DNA of 64,000 bases from Bacilli bacterium (GTDB lineage: Bacteria > Bacillota_I > Bacilli_A > RFN20 > CAG-826), in assembly GCA_024408105.1 (NCBI GenBank), contig JAKSVG010000002.1:1-64000 (forward strand), in the 5' to 3' direction. Of the stretch, positions 48,102 to 57,078 are shown one piece after another; the first letter of the stretch is position 1, and every line of letters starts with the position of its first letter. Under the pieces are notes generated by a model. That model ran no database searches. It was not told the origin of the DNA and saw only the letters and a program-made list of their open reading frames with translations. The translations under genes and the position numbers were made by a program.

Positions 48102-49492
48102 TTTAATTCTCCTCCATTTCCTCCAACAAGAATCTCATCTACTCTTATTGTTGGTTGGCCAACATCAGTCGGGATTGAGCCTGATGATGCACCGCACATA
48201 CCTTGAGCTCGTTCAAGGTCATTTCCGACCATGTCGATATGTTTTAAAATTTCTGCGCCAGAGCCAATTAGCGATGCTCCGCGGACTGGTTCACAGATTT
48301 TTCCGTCACGAATAATATATGCTTCGCTACAACCGAAATTAAATTCACCAGTTGCTGGATTAACAGAACCACCATTAAGTGATTTTGCATATAGTCCTAA
48401 CTTGGTTGCTTTAATTATTTCTTCAGGAGTAGAAGTTCCGTTAGCGATAAATGTGTTTGACATTCTTGATGTTGGTTCAAATTTGTATGATTCTCTACGG
48501 CATGCGCCATTACCTTTCATACCCATTCTTCTGCCATTAAAATCGTCTATCAAATATGATTTCAAAATACCATTTTCAATAAGAACTGTTTTTTGAGTTT
48601 TATTTCCTTCATCGTCAATGTTATTTGAGCCCCATGCATTTACTATTGTTCCATCATCATATGCGGTAACAAGTTTGGACGCGACTTGTGTTCCAAGTTT
48701 TCCTGCAAAAACAGATAAATTTTTGCTAACTGCACTTGCTTCTAGACCATGTCCACAAGCCTCGTGGAAGATAACTCCTCCAAAGCCGTTTCCTATAACA
48801 ACAGGCATCTTGCCACTTGGGCATTCTTTTGCCTCTAACATTGTCAATGCAGATGTAGCTGTCTCTTTTCCTAGTTTTACGATATCAACATTCTGCTCAA
48901 AGAATTCAAAACCAGCGCTTGCGCCAGGAGCGTTATGACCAGTTTCAATTTTCTCTCCGTCAATTGCGACGCACATAAGCACTGCTCTGCCTCTTTCTTT
49001 TTCATCTTTAAAGATGAAACCTTTTGAATTTATCAAAGTATTATATTGATTGTAATGAGATAAACCTGATTTTGTTCTAACAATTTTTGGTGAGATTCTC
49101 ATTGCCTCCTCACCCTTCTTTAGATAGGCAATTATCTCCTTAGGATCAACCTCAGCGTGTGGTCTAAGGTGAGGATGGATATTTTTCACTTTTTTCACTT
49201 TTAGATTGTCTATAAATAGTGTTTGTTTCCCACTATAAGACGCAGAAAGTGAATTTGCTAAAGCAAGAAGACCGTTTTTTGATACATCGTTTGTGTATCC
49301 ATATACACTTTGTAGTTCTTTCAGAATTCTAATGCCGGCACCTAAACCAACAGTGTCAGTTACTGCTTCTACTTTCCCATTCTCAATTGAATAGGATGAA
49401 CTATGTGTTTCTTGTATGAATATTTCAGCATAGTCTCCGCCGGTTTTTAATGCGGCATTAAGCACTTCAATTGCTTGTTTTTTACTTAACAT
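48098..49492 (-). CDS. tldD: TldD family metalloprotease, catalytic subunit
   Basis: The 464-residue protein carries the TldD zinc signature HExxxH as His243-Glu244-ACG-His248 in VIFHEACGHGLEAS, followed by the family GRRMGMKGNGACRRESY and the C-terminal MCGASSGSIPTDVGQPTIRV. It should form the active heterodimer with the TldE-like protein encoded next. It overlaps the upstream oxidoreductase gene by 11 bases and tldE by four, so all three are co-translated. No modified-peptide precursor gene is visible nearby. Confidence 0.92.
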   Translation of the reverse strand: MLSKKQAIEVLNAALKTGGDYAEIFIQETHSSSYSIENGKVEAVTDTVGLGAGIRILKELQSVYGYTNDVSKNGLLALANSLSASYSGKQTLFIDNLKVKKVKNIHPHLRPHAEVDPKEIIAYLKKGEEAMRISPKIVRTKSGLSHYNQYNTLINSKGFIFKDEKERGRAVLMCVAIDGEKIETGHNAPGASAGFEFFEQNVDIVKLGKETATSALTMLEAKECPSGKMPVVIGNGFGGVIFHEACGHGLEASAVSKNLSVFAGKLGTQVASKLVTAYDDGTIVNAWGSNNIDDEGNKTQKTVLIENGILKSYLIDDFNGRRMGMKGNGACRRESYKFEPTSRMSNTFIANGTSTPEEIIKATKLGLYAKSLNGGSVNPATGEFNFGCSEAYIIRDGKICEPVRGASLIGSGAEILKHIDMVGNDLERAQGMCGASSGSIPTDVGQPTIRVDEILVGGNGGELK

Positions 49493-51023
49493 AAATTTTC
49501 TCCTTTTCCTTATTTAAATATATAGGCTTATGTTCTTTTTTTAATATGTGTTGGATGGCAAATTTCCCACTCATAAGAGCAATAGGAAGGCCACCTGGCA
49601 TTATTATCCATTGCCCTGATATTAATAAATTGTTTATTCCTTTCACCTTTGAATTATGCATTAGTTGTCTTCCTTTATAAGTGTAAGACCATGGCATATA
49701 TGCCCCTCTATGTGCATTAACATAACGCTTATATGTCATAGGGGTGACAACATCTAATGTTTCGATTTCTCCAAGAGAAGGGAATTTTCTTTCAATTTCG
49801 CCTTTTACAATTGTAGCAATATTATTTTTAACATTTATATAATTTTTATAATCTTTTCTTAATCTTTCCCAATAATAGAAGTCCTTATCTCTTTGATGAA
49901 TTAAGACAGTTATTAATACTTTTCCATCTTTAACAAATGTCTCATCATAAAGGTAATTCCTTATTTTGATAGAATTTTCTTTTTCGTGCGCAATATGTAT
50001 TGGTGAACATTCAAATTCAAATGTTGTTGTAATATTTAAATCTTTTAATTTTTTTGCATCAGCTAAATAGCTGATATAAACACAAGAAGGAGTGGGATAT
50101 CTATCTTTCTTGATAAATCTTTTTGTGAAATGAACATCCTTTTTTGAAGCGATTAAAATTTTTCTTGTCGCTTCAAATACATCACAGCATGTAACAAAAT
50201 AATCACCCTCAACTTTTTCATTGTTTGATAGTAAGATTTCTTTGACTTTTTTATTCTTAACAACGAGTTGTTTTACTTCTTTATTTAAGTGAATTGTCCC
50301 ACCTAAATTTTCATAACGTTTAGCCATTCTTGCAACAAGATGTTCACTCCCGCCTTTAGGTATTCCACCATTGTTCAAAGCAAACGATCCAAAAGCATAT
50401 AAAGTTGTGTATAAATTGCCATCTCCGGGAACTATTTTCGATAACACATAACGTAAATCTTCGGATTTAAATTTTTTAGCAAATTGTTCTTGTGAAATTC
50501 TCGTTGCACGTAGAAAAGGAATAAGATACGGAATCATTGAGCATCCAAATTTTATTAATTCAATTAAATTCAATTGTGATGGAGGTTTCTCCATTGGAAG
50601 AGGCATCTTAGCAAATTTGATTGTATATCTTTTAAGTTTCTTTATTGTTCTTTTATCTTCTGGAGAAATTTCGATTAATTCTTTTTCTAATTTGTCCAAA
50701 TCTTTCCAAAATGTAAAGGTTTTACCTTTATATTCAATAGAGCCAAAATTATCACTATCAATAATATCTTTTTGATCAAACGCATCAACTGTTCGCCACA
50801 TTTTATTGATGTCGTCACCTTCTCTTGTTCCGGTTAACCAATGAATGCAGCCATCTATTTTATGTCCTTTTCTTTCCCAACCTACGCATAATCCTCCTAA
50901 ATTTGGATTTCTTTCAAAAATGTGTGTTTCAAAACCATGGAGTTGACCATAAATGCCTGCACTTAGGCCACTAACCCCACCACCTACAATAATAATTTTC
51001 TTTTTAGGAGTATTTTCGTCCAT
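49482..51023 (-). CDS. CrtI-like FAD-dependent oxidoreductase
   Basis: The 513-residue protein belongs to the phytoene desaturase/carotene isomerase-like flavoenzymes. The N-terminal dinucleotide fold reads IIIVGGGVSGLSAGIYGQLHG with the second-strand acidic residue in HIFERN and GGLCVGWERKGHKID. The C-terminal FAD contact is around LLISGQWIIMPGGLPIALMSG. No carotenoid genes accompany it, so the substrate is unknown; quinone, retinoid-like or lipid substrates are all possible. It leads the operon with tldD and tldE. A TATAAT ends 11 bases before its ATG. Confidence 0.85.
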   Translation of the reverse strand: MDENTPKKKIIIVGGGVSGLSAGIYGQLHGFETHIFERNPNLGGLCVGWERKGHKIDGCIHWLTGTREGDDINKMWRTVDAFDQKDIIDSDNFGSIEYKGKTFTFWKDLDKLEKELIEISPEDKRTIKKLKRYTIKFAKMPLPMEKPPSQLNLIELIKFGCSMIPYLIPFLRATRISQEQFAKKFKSEDLRYVLSKIVPGDGNLYTTLYAFGSFALNNGGIPKGGSEHLVARMAKRYENLGGTIHLNKEVKQLVVKNKKVKEILLSNNEKVEGDYFVTCCDVFEATRKILIASKKDVHFTKRFIKKDRYPTPSCVYISYLADAKKLKDLNITTTFEFECSPIHIAHEKENSIKIRNYLYDETFVKDGKVLITVLIHQRDKDFYYWERLRKDYKNYINVKNNIATIVKGEIERKFPSLGEIETLDVVTPMTYKRYVNAHRGAYMPWSYTYKGRQLMHNSKVKGINNLLISGQWIIMPGGLPIALMSGKFAIQHILKKEHKPIYLNKEKEKIYVK

Positions 51024-51034
51024 AATTATTGCTT

Positions 51035-51040
51035 ATTATA
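51035..51040 (-). promoter_or_regulatory. -10 element of the oxidoreductase-tldD-tldE operon
   Basis: TATAAT on the minus strand, preceded directly by TG (GTGTATAAT), lies 11 bases before the ATG at 51023, so the mRNA leader would be about five bases and lacks a ribosome site. No good -35 is seen. Confidence 0.5.
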
Positions 51041-51064
51041 CACGCGAGCAAAAAAATATAAAAC

Positions 51065-51093
51065 TTGTATTAACAAATTGTTAATGATAAAAT
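51065..51093 (+). promoter_or_regulatory. Promoter of rpmE
   Basis: TTGTAT, a 17-base spacer and TAAAAT, with TGA directly before the -10 (extended form TGATAAAAT). Confidence 0.8.
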
Positions 51094-51099
51094 CACAAA

Positions 51100-51148
51100 T
51101 ACAACTTTCTTTAGGACCTATGATGGCCTAAGGCGGAAGGAGTTAATT
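51100..51148 (+). promoter_or_regulatory. rpmE leader with ribosomal-protein-type hairpin
   Basis: TTAGGACC and GGCCTAA pair around a TATGAT loop with one bulged A (51111-51132), just before the GGAAGGAG ribosome site. Structured leaders binding bL31 are described in Firmicutes; the small size and position fit, but I have not aligned it to that motif. Confidence 0.5.
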
Positions 51149-51352
51149 ATGAAAAAAGGTATTCATCCAGAAACACACAAAGTCACAGTCACATGTGTCT
51201 CTTGTGGGGCAACATTTGAAACACACTCAACAAGTAAATCAATTCACGTTGATACATGTTCAAATTGCCATCCATTTTACACAGGCAAACAACGTTTTGT
51301 CTCTAACGATGGACGTGTAGACCGTTTCAACAAGAAATACGGATTAAAATAA
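51149..51352 (+). CDS. rpmE: 50S ribosomal protein bL31, zinc-binding form
   Basis: The 67-residue protein is type A bL31 of the large subunit. It starts [20 protein letters not shown] and has a second Cys pair in [15 protein letters not shown], so four Cys can bind zinc (the C+ form, typically replaced by a zinc-free paralogue under zinc starvation). It ends with the basic [20 protein letters not shown] lies 7 bases before the ATG. It is monocistronic with its own promoter, leader and terminator. Confidence 0.97.
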   Translation: MKKGIHPETHKVTVTCVSCGATFETHSTSKSIHVDTCSNCHPFYTGKQRFVSNDGRVDRFNKKYGLK

Positions 51353-51359
51353 TAAAGGA

Positions 51360-51383
51360 AAAAGCCCACTTAGTGGGCTTTTT
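51360..51383 (+). terminator. Rho-independent terminator after rpmE
   Basis: AAAAGCCCAC and GTGGGCTTTT form a perfect 10-bp stem with a TTA loop and T-rich 3' side. The following nuclease gene starts only 10 bases later. Confidence 0.9.
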
Positions 51384-51392
51384 ATATGACTT

Positions 51393-52379
51393 ATGAAAAA
51401 ACATATCAAAACTGCAATAATTTTCTCGCTGACAGCTTTGTTGTTGGTCGGCTGTAGCACAAATCAACCAACAACATCATCTACATCATCAAGTAGTTCC
51501 TCTACCACTCATGGGCCTAGACCAACAACCGATACATCAAGTAGTAGTTCCACTTCGCAAAGTAGTTCCTCTTCACAAAGCAGTTCCTCATCCTCTTCGT
51601 GGACATCGACATCAATTACGACAGGACCTTCAGGATATTATGATCGAGCAACTGGAAGTGGAAAGACTTTGCTTGATAACTTAAAAACGATTATTAATGA
51701 TGGGTTTAGTAACCTCTCATATGATGGCCTTTTATCTGCTTATAAAACAACAGATGTTAAAGAAAGTAATCCTTCAGAAATAAATGACTATTATTCAAAT
51801 TCAACACACTGGAAAATATCTGGAGGAGGATCCTGTGGCAGTTATTCAAAAGAAGGCGATTGCTACAACAGAGAACACTCTATCCCTAAATCATGGTGGG
51901 GTGGAAAACCAGATAAGTCTTCTCAAGGAAGCGATGTTTATATGGTCGTTCCATCTGATGGTTATGTTAATAACAAAAGAAGCAATATGTGCATGGGAGA
52001 AGTTAGTTCACCAACATACTCTTCTGACAATGGATATTCAAAGATAGGACCAAACACATTCTCTGGTCACTCAGGAACAGTGTTTGAACCAAACGATGAA
52101 TGGAAAGGTGATTTTGCAAGAATTCATATGTATGCACTTGTGAAATGGAATGCTTGTAGCTGGACAAGCGGCGATGGAGGAGCAATATTCTCTGGCAGCT
52201 ATTCATCATCACATATTGGGTTTACCGATTATGCATTTAACTTATTTAAAAAATGGCATAATCAAGATCCTGTTTCATCTTATGAAAGAAAGAAAAATGA
52301 TGCAGCATACGCTTTACAAAAAAATAGGAATCCATTTGTAGACGACCCATCATTTGCAACTCGTATTTGGGGAATGTAA
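51393..52379 (+). CDS. Lipoprotein endonuclease I family nuclease (first copy)
   Basis: The 328-residue protein begins with a lipoprotein signal (MKKHIKT, lipobox VGC with Cys21), then a Ser/Thr-rich linker to about residue 75. The rest matches the endonuclease I (EndA/Vvn) beta-beta-alpha-metal fold: YNREHSIPKSWWGG with the general-base His, DVYMVVPSDGYVNNKRS with the metal-binding Asn, and KGDFARIHMYAL. It should cut DNA or RNA outside the membrane for nutrient use. No ribosome site is visible and the rpmE terminator ends 10 bases before the ATG, so how it is expressed is unclear; a TTATAT within the terminator tail could be a -10. Confidence 0.85.
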   Translation: MKKHIKTAIIFSLTALLLVGCSTNQPTTSSTSSSSSSTTHGPRPTTDTSSSSSTSQSSSSSQSSSSSSSWTSTSITTGPSGYYDRATGSGKTLLDNLKTIINDGFSNLSYDGLLSAYKTTDVKESNPSEINDYYSNSTHWKISGGGSCGSYSKEGDCYNREHSIPKSWWGGKPDKSSQGSDVYMVVPSDGYVNNKRSNMCMGEVSSPTYSSDNGYSKIGPNTFSGHSGTVFEPNDEWKGDFARIHMYALVKWNACSWTSGDGGAIFSGSYSSSHIGFTDYAFNLFKKWHNQDPVSSYERKKNDAAYALQKNRNPFVDDPSFATRIWGM

Positions 52380-52458
52380 AAAATTCTAACAAACCTCGTG
52401 CTATATAATTGAAAATACATTTAAAATGTACTATTCTTATAAGCAGAGGTTTTTAATT

Positions 52459-53310
52459 ATGAAAAAGCATATCAAAACAATATTAGCATTAGCGACATTG
52501 TCGCTTCTTTTAGCAGGATGTAATGGCGGCTCATCAACTACAACAAGCGGAAGTGAGTCTTCATCATCGTCATCTTCATCAACATCTACGAGTGGCGATC
52601 AAAGACTTGATCCAGGTGATTATTACAATAGTATTTCCGATTCGTTAACAGGCAATAGTTTAAAAACAGCCTTAAATTCATTAAATTCGACAAATCGAAA
52701 AAGAACAGTAGGATATGCTGGATTTAAAAAATTCTTTAAATATTCTGAAATCGACTGGAAAGATCCAACACCTTCTGGGAAGATGGTTAGTTTTTACAAC
52801 AATGTTTATGTTGCTAATGAATGGGACAATGAAAAAACTTGGAATAGAGAACACGTTTGGCCAAACTCTTTAGGTGGCGGAAGCGTTGAAGCAGATGCTC
52901 ACATGGTTCGTCCTTGTGATAAAGGCATAAATGGAGATAGAGGAAACCAATATTATGGAAAGAGTCTCTACGATGCAGGGCAATTTGTTGCTGAATATCG
53001 TGGTATAGCCGCAAGAATTATATTCTATTGCGCTATCGCAAATACATCATTAAAAGTTGTAGATACCAATAGTGGCGACTCTTCGTCAATGGGTAAACTT
53101 AGCGATTTACTTGAATGGAATCTTCAATATGCTCCATCAAAATCTGAAACCGCTCTTTTAGCTTTACGAGTCGAACAAAATAGAAATGTTGTTATTCAAA
53201 AGAACGCTTCAGGACAAGGAAATAGAAACCCATTTATTGATCACCCTGAATATGCATGCAAAATTTGGGGAAGCACAAATTCGAAAACTAAACAAATTTG
53301 CGGAATGTAA
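52459..53310 (+). CDS. Lipoprotein endonuclease I family nuclease (second copy)
   Basis: The 283-residue protein has the same plan as the preceding gene: MKKHIKT, lipobox LAGC with Cys again at position 21, a Ser/Thr linker (to about residue 45), then an endonuclease I domain with TWNREHVWPNSLGGG (His base), EADAHMVRPCDKGINGDRGN and YRGIAARIIFYCAI. The core motif is closer to the family consensus NREHVWP than in the first copy. I choose ATG 52459, 8 bases after AGAGG; an in-frame ATG at 52426 has no ribosome site. A TATAAT at about 52405 may give it its own promoter. Confidence 0.87.
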   Translation: MKKHIKTILALATLSLLLAGCNGGSSTTTSGSESSSSSSSSTSTSGDQRLDPGDYYNSISDSLTGNSLKTALNSLNSTNRKRTVGYAGFKKFFKYSEIDWKDPTPSGKMVSFYNNVYVANEWDNEKTWNREHVWPNSLGGGSVEADAHMVRPCDKGINGDRGNQYYGKSLYDAGQFVAEYRGIAARIIFYCAIANTSLKVVDTNSGDSSSMGKLSDLLEWNLQYAPSKSETALLALRVEQNRNVVIQKNASGQGNRNPFIDHPEYACKIWGSTNSKTKQICGM

Positions 53311-53345
53311 TCAAATATTCACAACTGGAACAAGGAGTACCTCAT

Positions 53346-54923
53346 ATGAAAAACAAGTTCTATATTACTACGCCTATATACTATCCAAGTGCAGAAGCTC
53401 ATATCGGTCATGCATACTGTACAGTTATGGCTGATATTCTCGCTAGATACAAACGCTTACGAGGAATTGAGACATTCTTTTTAACAGGCACTGATGAACA
53501 TGGCGAAAAAATACAAAAGAAAGCATTGGAAAAAGGCGTAACACCGCAACAATATGTTGACGAAATCGCTGCAAAATTCCAAGATTTATGGAAAAAATTA
53601 AGAATTTCTAACGATGATTTCATCCGCACAACTGAGGAAAGACATACAGTTGTTGTGCAAGATATTTTTTCAAAATTATATGCAAACGAAGATATTTATC
53701 TAGGGAAATACGAGGGTTGGTATTGCACCCCGTGTGAATCTTTTTGGACCGACACTCAAGTTGGTGAAGAACATCTTTGCCCTGATTGTCATAGAGAGGT
53801 TCATAGAGCTAGTGAAGAATCATATTTCTTTAAGACTCAAAAATATTTGCCAGACTTATTAAAGTATATGGATGAACATCCAAAATTTATTCTCCCAATA
53901 AATAGAAAAAATGAAATGATGAACACATTCATTAAACCTGGGTTGGGAGATTTATGCGTATCTAGAACATCATTTGATTGGGGCATTCAAATTAAGGAAA
54001 ATCCGAAACATGTTATATATGTATGGATGGATGCATTAACAAATTACATTACAGCATTAGGATATGGTTCAAATGATACTTCAAAATTCCAAAAGTTTTG
54101 GGCTGATGAAAACACTGAAATAGTGCATATCGTTGGAGCTGATATTTCTCGATTCCATGTTATTTATTGGCCTATGTTCTTAAAAGGACTAGGTTTAAGA
54201 TTACCTGATAGAGTATTTGTCCATGGTTTATTAGATTTAAATGGCGAGAAAATGTCTAAGTCAAGAGGCAATGTAGTTTCTCCTCTTCCACTTATTGATC
54301 GTTATGGTGTTGACTCAGTTAGATGGTTTCTTGCGAAAGAATTCTCATTTGGTAGTGATGGTAGATTTACACCTGAATTATTTGCAGAAAGATGCAATGT
54401 TGATTTAGCAAATAATTTCGGAAATCTTATCAATAGAACCACCGCAATGATAATCAAATATTTTAATGGAGTTATTCCTCAATTAACAAAGTTAAACGAA
54501 AAAGATTTAGCGATTAAGGAACTTACCGAAAAAACAATCAATTCGTATGAAATATATATGGATGATTTAAAAGTTAATGAAGGATTGACAGTTGTTACTG
54601 AGTTATTAAATGCTGCAAACAAATACATTGAAGAAACTCAACCATGGGTTCTTTCAAAAGAAGGTAAAGTTGATGAACTCGCGAATGTTATGGCGATTTT
54701 AGTAAATACAATCGTTGTATCAACAAAACTTTTATCACCTGTTCTTGTTGAAACAAAGGAAAAAGTGTTTGCTCAATTTGGAATTAAAAAAGAACTCCAA
54801 GGATACGAAGTTAATCATCAATTCTGTCCATTTAATGGATTAACAGTCAACAAAGGAAATCCGTTGTTTCCAAGGCTTGATGTCGCTACCGAAACAGACT
54901 TTATAAATTCAATATCAAAATAG
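53346..54923 (+). CDS. metG: Methionyl-tRNA synthetase
   Basis: MetRS charges initiator and elongator tRNA-Met. The 525-residue class I enzyme has the HIGH motif (AHIGHAYCTVMADILARY), a zinc knuckle with CTPCES and CPDCHREV, and KMSKSRGNVV. It ends after the helical anticodon-binding domain and lacks the C-terminal EMAP-type tRNA-binding domain found in many Bacilli. I choose ATG 53346, 8 bases after AAGGAG. A terminator follows. Confidence 0.97.
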   Translation: MKNKFYITTPIYYPSAEAHIGHAYCTVMADILARYKRLRGIETFFLTGTDEHGEKIQKKALEKGVTPQQYVDEIAAKFQDLWKKLRISNDDFIRTTEERHTVVVQDIFSKLYANEDIYLGKYEGWYCTPCESFWTDTQVGEEHLCPDCHREVHRASEESYFFKTQKYLPDLLKYMDEHPKFILPINRKNEMMNTFIKPGLGDLCVSRTSFDWGIQIKENPKHVIYVWMDALTNYITALGYGSNDTSKFQKFWADENTEIVHIVGADISRFHVIYWPMFLKGLGLRLPDRVFVHGLLDLNGEKMSKSRGNVVSPLPLIDRYGVDSVRWFLAKEFSFGSDGRFTPELFAERCNVDLANNFGNLINRTTAMIIKYFNGVIPQLTKLNEKDLAIKELTEKTINSYEIYMDDLKVNEGLTVVTELLNAANKYIEETQPWVLSKEGKVDELANVMAILVNTIVVSTKLLSPVLVETKEKVFAQFGIKKELQGYEVNHQFCPFNGLTVNKGNPLFPRLDVATETDFINSISK

Positions 54924-54944
54924 GATGCTTTGCATCCTTTTTTT
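54922..54944 (+). terminator. Rho-independent terminator after metG
   Basis: AGGATGC and GCATCCT form a 7-bp perfect stem with a TTT loop, followed by TTTTTTT. It overlaps the stop of the convergent DUF3810 gene. Confidence 0.88.
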
Positions 54945-56085
54945 ACAAACCAAGTAAGTCAAAATATATCCATAGATAAAGAGCTTGATATCTTGAATAT
55001 GATTGAACGTAATATTTTCCGCCATCTTCTTTTACGTCTATATTGTCTTCGTATGATATTGTGCCCTTATCGCCTTGAAGAAATAAATATATGTTATTAA
55101 TAAATTCTGAGAATTTGCCTAACATATCGTGTTGTTTCCAATAATTGCTTCTAGCAATTGAATCATTGACGCATTCCTTAGAAAAACTTTTTTGATATGT
55201 TTCATAATATTCTTTCACATTTGTGCATGCGACTAAATATGACAAAGAATAGATTGTATAAACATAACCTGAGTATCTTAAATATTCATTTTCTGATGTT
55301 AAGCAAATATAAGCTGCTACAAGATTTGCGTCTTCTTCTTTAATAACCCCTTTTGTGTGAGCTATTTCATGCGCCATTGTAAATGCATATTCTCCAGGAG
55401 TAATTAATGGATTCATATTAGGTTCGCCTGTTGGACCAAATGCGACACCAGTAATTTGAAATTCTCTGTAGAGCCACCCAAAGATGTACATTCTTTTTGT
55501 TTTAGGCGTATAACTAGAAAAATAATCGCTTTCTAAACGTTTATACTCGTCATTCATTATATTAATCAATTCATCGTGAGAATATGGCATGATGAGCATT
55601 CCTGATTCATCATATTTCATATTTTTGGATATATTGTTATAGTCATTTTGGAAATAATTTCCAATATCTTTATAGACCAATGGATTACTTACTAATTCTG
55701 TATGCTGAGGGATATCAACTGGATAGCGATTATATTCCATTCCTGCTGTCCCCATATAAACTGTAATCACTAAAGAAATAACTATTCCAAAATTTAGCCA
55801 ATATTTTGATGATCCTCTAAGTTTGAACCTATGTAGATGCCTAATAAGCAATATTAGCCAGATTAAAACATATACGATCATACAAATAATAAATAACTCA
55901 AATCCTGATATAGGCAACCAACCAAAAATTGTTGATGACACAATTTCTTCCACTCTTGATATTGTTCTTGACCAACCTTCAGAAACAAAAGGAGATAATC
56001 GGATCAGACATAAAAAGCCGAATGCAAAAAGAATGCACCCTAGAGTTATTAATGAAGCGTAGAATGTTTTCTTATATTTATTCAT
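54943..56085 (-). CDS. DUF3810 membrane zinc-peptidase-like protein
   Basis: The 380-residue protein has an N-terminal membrane helix (about 9-29), two more (about 60-84 and 97-115), and an extracytoplasmic domain with the zinc motif HEIAH in FTMAHEIAHTKGVIKEEDANLVAAY, where Glu residues 7-8 positions after the motif could be the third ligand. This is the DUF3810 pattern; substrates are unknown. No ribosome site precedes the ATG. An extended -10 (TGTTAAAAT) ends nine bases upstream, so the leader is about three bases. It is divergent from the hydrolase gene, with only 41 bases between the start codons. Confidence 0.82.
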   Translation of the reverse strand: MNKYKKTFYASLITLGCILFAFGFLCLIRLSPFVSEGWSRTISRVEEIVSSTIFGWLPISGFELFIICMIVYVLIWLILLIRHLHRFKLRGSSKYWLNFGIVISLVITVYMGTAGMEYNRYPVDIPQHTELVSNPLVYKDIGNYFQNDYNNISKNMKYDESGMLIMPYSHDELINIMNDEYKRLESDYFSSYTPKTKRMYIFGWLYREFQITGVAFGPTGEPNMNPLITPGEYAFTMAHEIAHTKGVIKEEDANLVAAYICLTSENEYLRYSGYVYTIYSLSYLVACTNVKEYYETYQKSFSKECVNDSIARSNYWKQHDMLGKFSEFINNIYLFLQGDKGTISYEDNIDVKEDGGKYYVQSYSRYQALYLWIYFDLLGL

Positions 56086-56094
56086 ACGAATATT

Positions 56095-56120
56095 ATTTTA
56101 ACAAATAAATGTGATATGAT
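56095..56120. promoter_or_regulatory. Back-to-back promoters for the DUF3810 and hydrolase genes
   Basis: The 41-base divergent gap holds two extended -10 elements: TGTTAAAAT on the minus strand (56095-56103), 9 bases from the DUF3810 ATG, and TGATATGAT on the plus strand (56112-56120), exactly 6 bases from the hydrolase ATG. There is no room for leaders or ribosome sites. Confidence 0.65.
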
Positions 56121-56126
56121 TACTAT

Positions 56127-57050
56127 ATGATTTTAAAAATACCATTATCACCGATAGTAAAAGCCATGGCAAAAGGCGATCAAAAATACCTAAAAAATCA
56201 CAAAACGTTTGGCACATTTTCTGTTAAAAAAGATTTACCGTATATTGATGATGGAGACGAGTATCACTTTTTAGATATAATTCAGCCTGTTTTAGGACAC
56301 GATAACGGAATAACATTGTTTTATATCCATGGTGGCGCATATCTTTATGGAACAAAAGATATTTCAAGAATTTTTACTTCCTGGTATGCGAACCAAGGAT
56401 TTACAGTTATCGCAATTAACTATAGATTAACAAGTGTAGAAAATCACATTGGTATAAAAGAACAGATTAGTGATGTTTTTGCTGCCTTAAAATTTATCGA
56501 AGATAATAAACATGAATTCGATGTAAAAATGAATAAGTTCTGCTTGATGGGAGATTCGGCTGGAGGTCATTTTTCATTGTTAACCGATATCATTTATCAT
56601 TCAAAAGAAGCTCAAGAATATTTTGATATTAAAGAACTTCCAAATATTGATATTAAATGTCTCGCTCTTAATTCTACAATGTATGACTTTGAAGCGTTGC
56701 TTCCTATGGCAAGAAAATATTTGACTAAACGAAATTGTAAAAAAGTATTATCTGAACATTGCTTCGATAACGAATATATGAAGAAAAATTCACCACGTTA
56801 TTATGTTAAAAATGGAGTTAAACTCCATCCGTTATTTAACTCTACTGCATATCATGATATGTTTATAGACCAATCATTGCTTTTAAAAAACGATGGCAAA
56901 AAATATGGTTTAGATTTAGAGTTCTTGTTAGAAACAAGCCCACGAAAAGAAATCGGTCACGTTTACAACCATTTTGTATTCGAAGATGAAGGACTTAAAT
57001 GTAATGAGGCAATGGTTAAGTTTTTTAAACATCATTGTGATGTTGAATAG
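56127..57050 (+). CDS. Alpha/beta hydrolase, esterase-like
   Basis: The 307-residue protein has the HGGAY oxyanion motif of the hormone-sensitive-lipase-like esterases (YIHGGAYLYGT) and the nucleophile elbow GDSAGGH. The catalytic His is probably in GHVYNHF near the C-terminus. No signal peptide is present, so it acts in the cytosol. The substrate, a short-chain ester or amide, is not predictable. Its ATG coincides with the expected transcription start. The following decarboxylase gene has its own promoter. Confidence 0.83.
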   Translation: MILKIPLSPIVKAMAKGDQKYLKNHKTFGTFSVKKDLPYIDDGDEYHFLDIIQPVLGHDNGITLFYIHGGAYLYGTKDISRIFTSWYANQGFTVIAINYRLTSVENHIGIKEQISDVFAALKFIEDNKHEFDVKMNKFCLMGDSAGGHFSLLTDIIYHSKEAQEYFDIKELPNIDIKCLALNSTMYDFEALLPMARKYLTKRNCKKVLSEHCFDNEYMKKNSPRYYVKNGVKLHPLFNSTAYHDMFIDQSLLLKNDGKKYGLDLEFLLETSPRKEIGHVYNHFVFEDEGLKCNEAMVKFFKHHCDVE

Positions 57051-57071
57051 TTTTACAAAGTAAAATATAAT
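57043..57071 (+). promoter_or_regulatory. Promoter of the arginine-to-putrescine operon (leaderless)
   Basis: TTGAAT, a 17-base spacer and a perfect TATAAT. The ATG follows after only seven bases, so the mRNA should begin at or one base before the start codon. No ribosome site is present. The -35 overlaps the end of the hydrolase gene. Confidence 0.75.
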
Positions 57072-57078
57072 AATCGCT

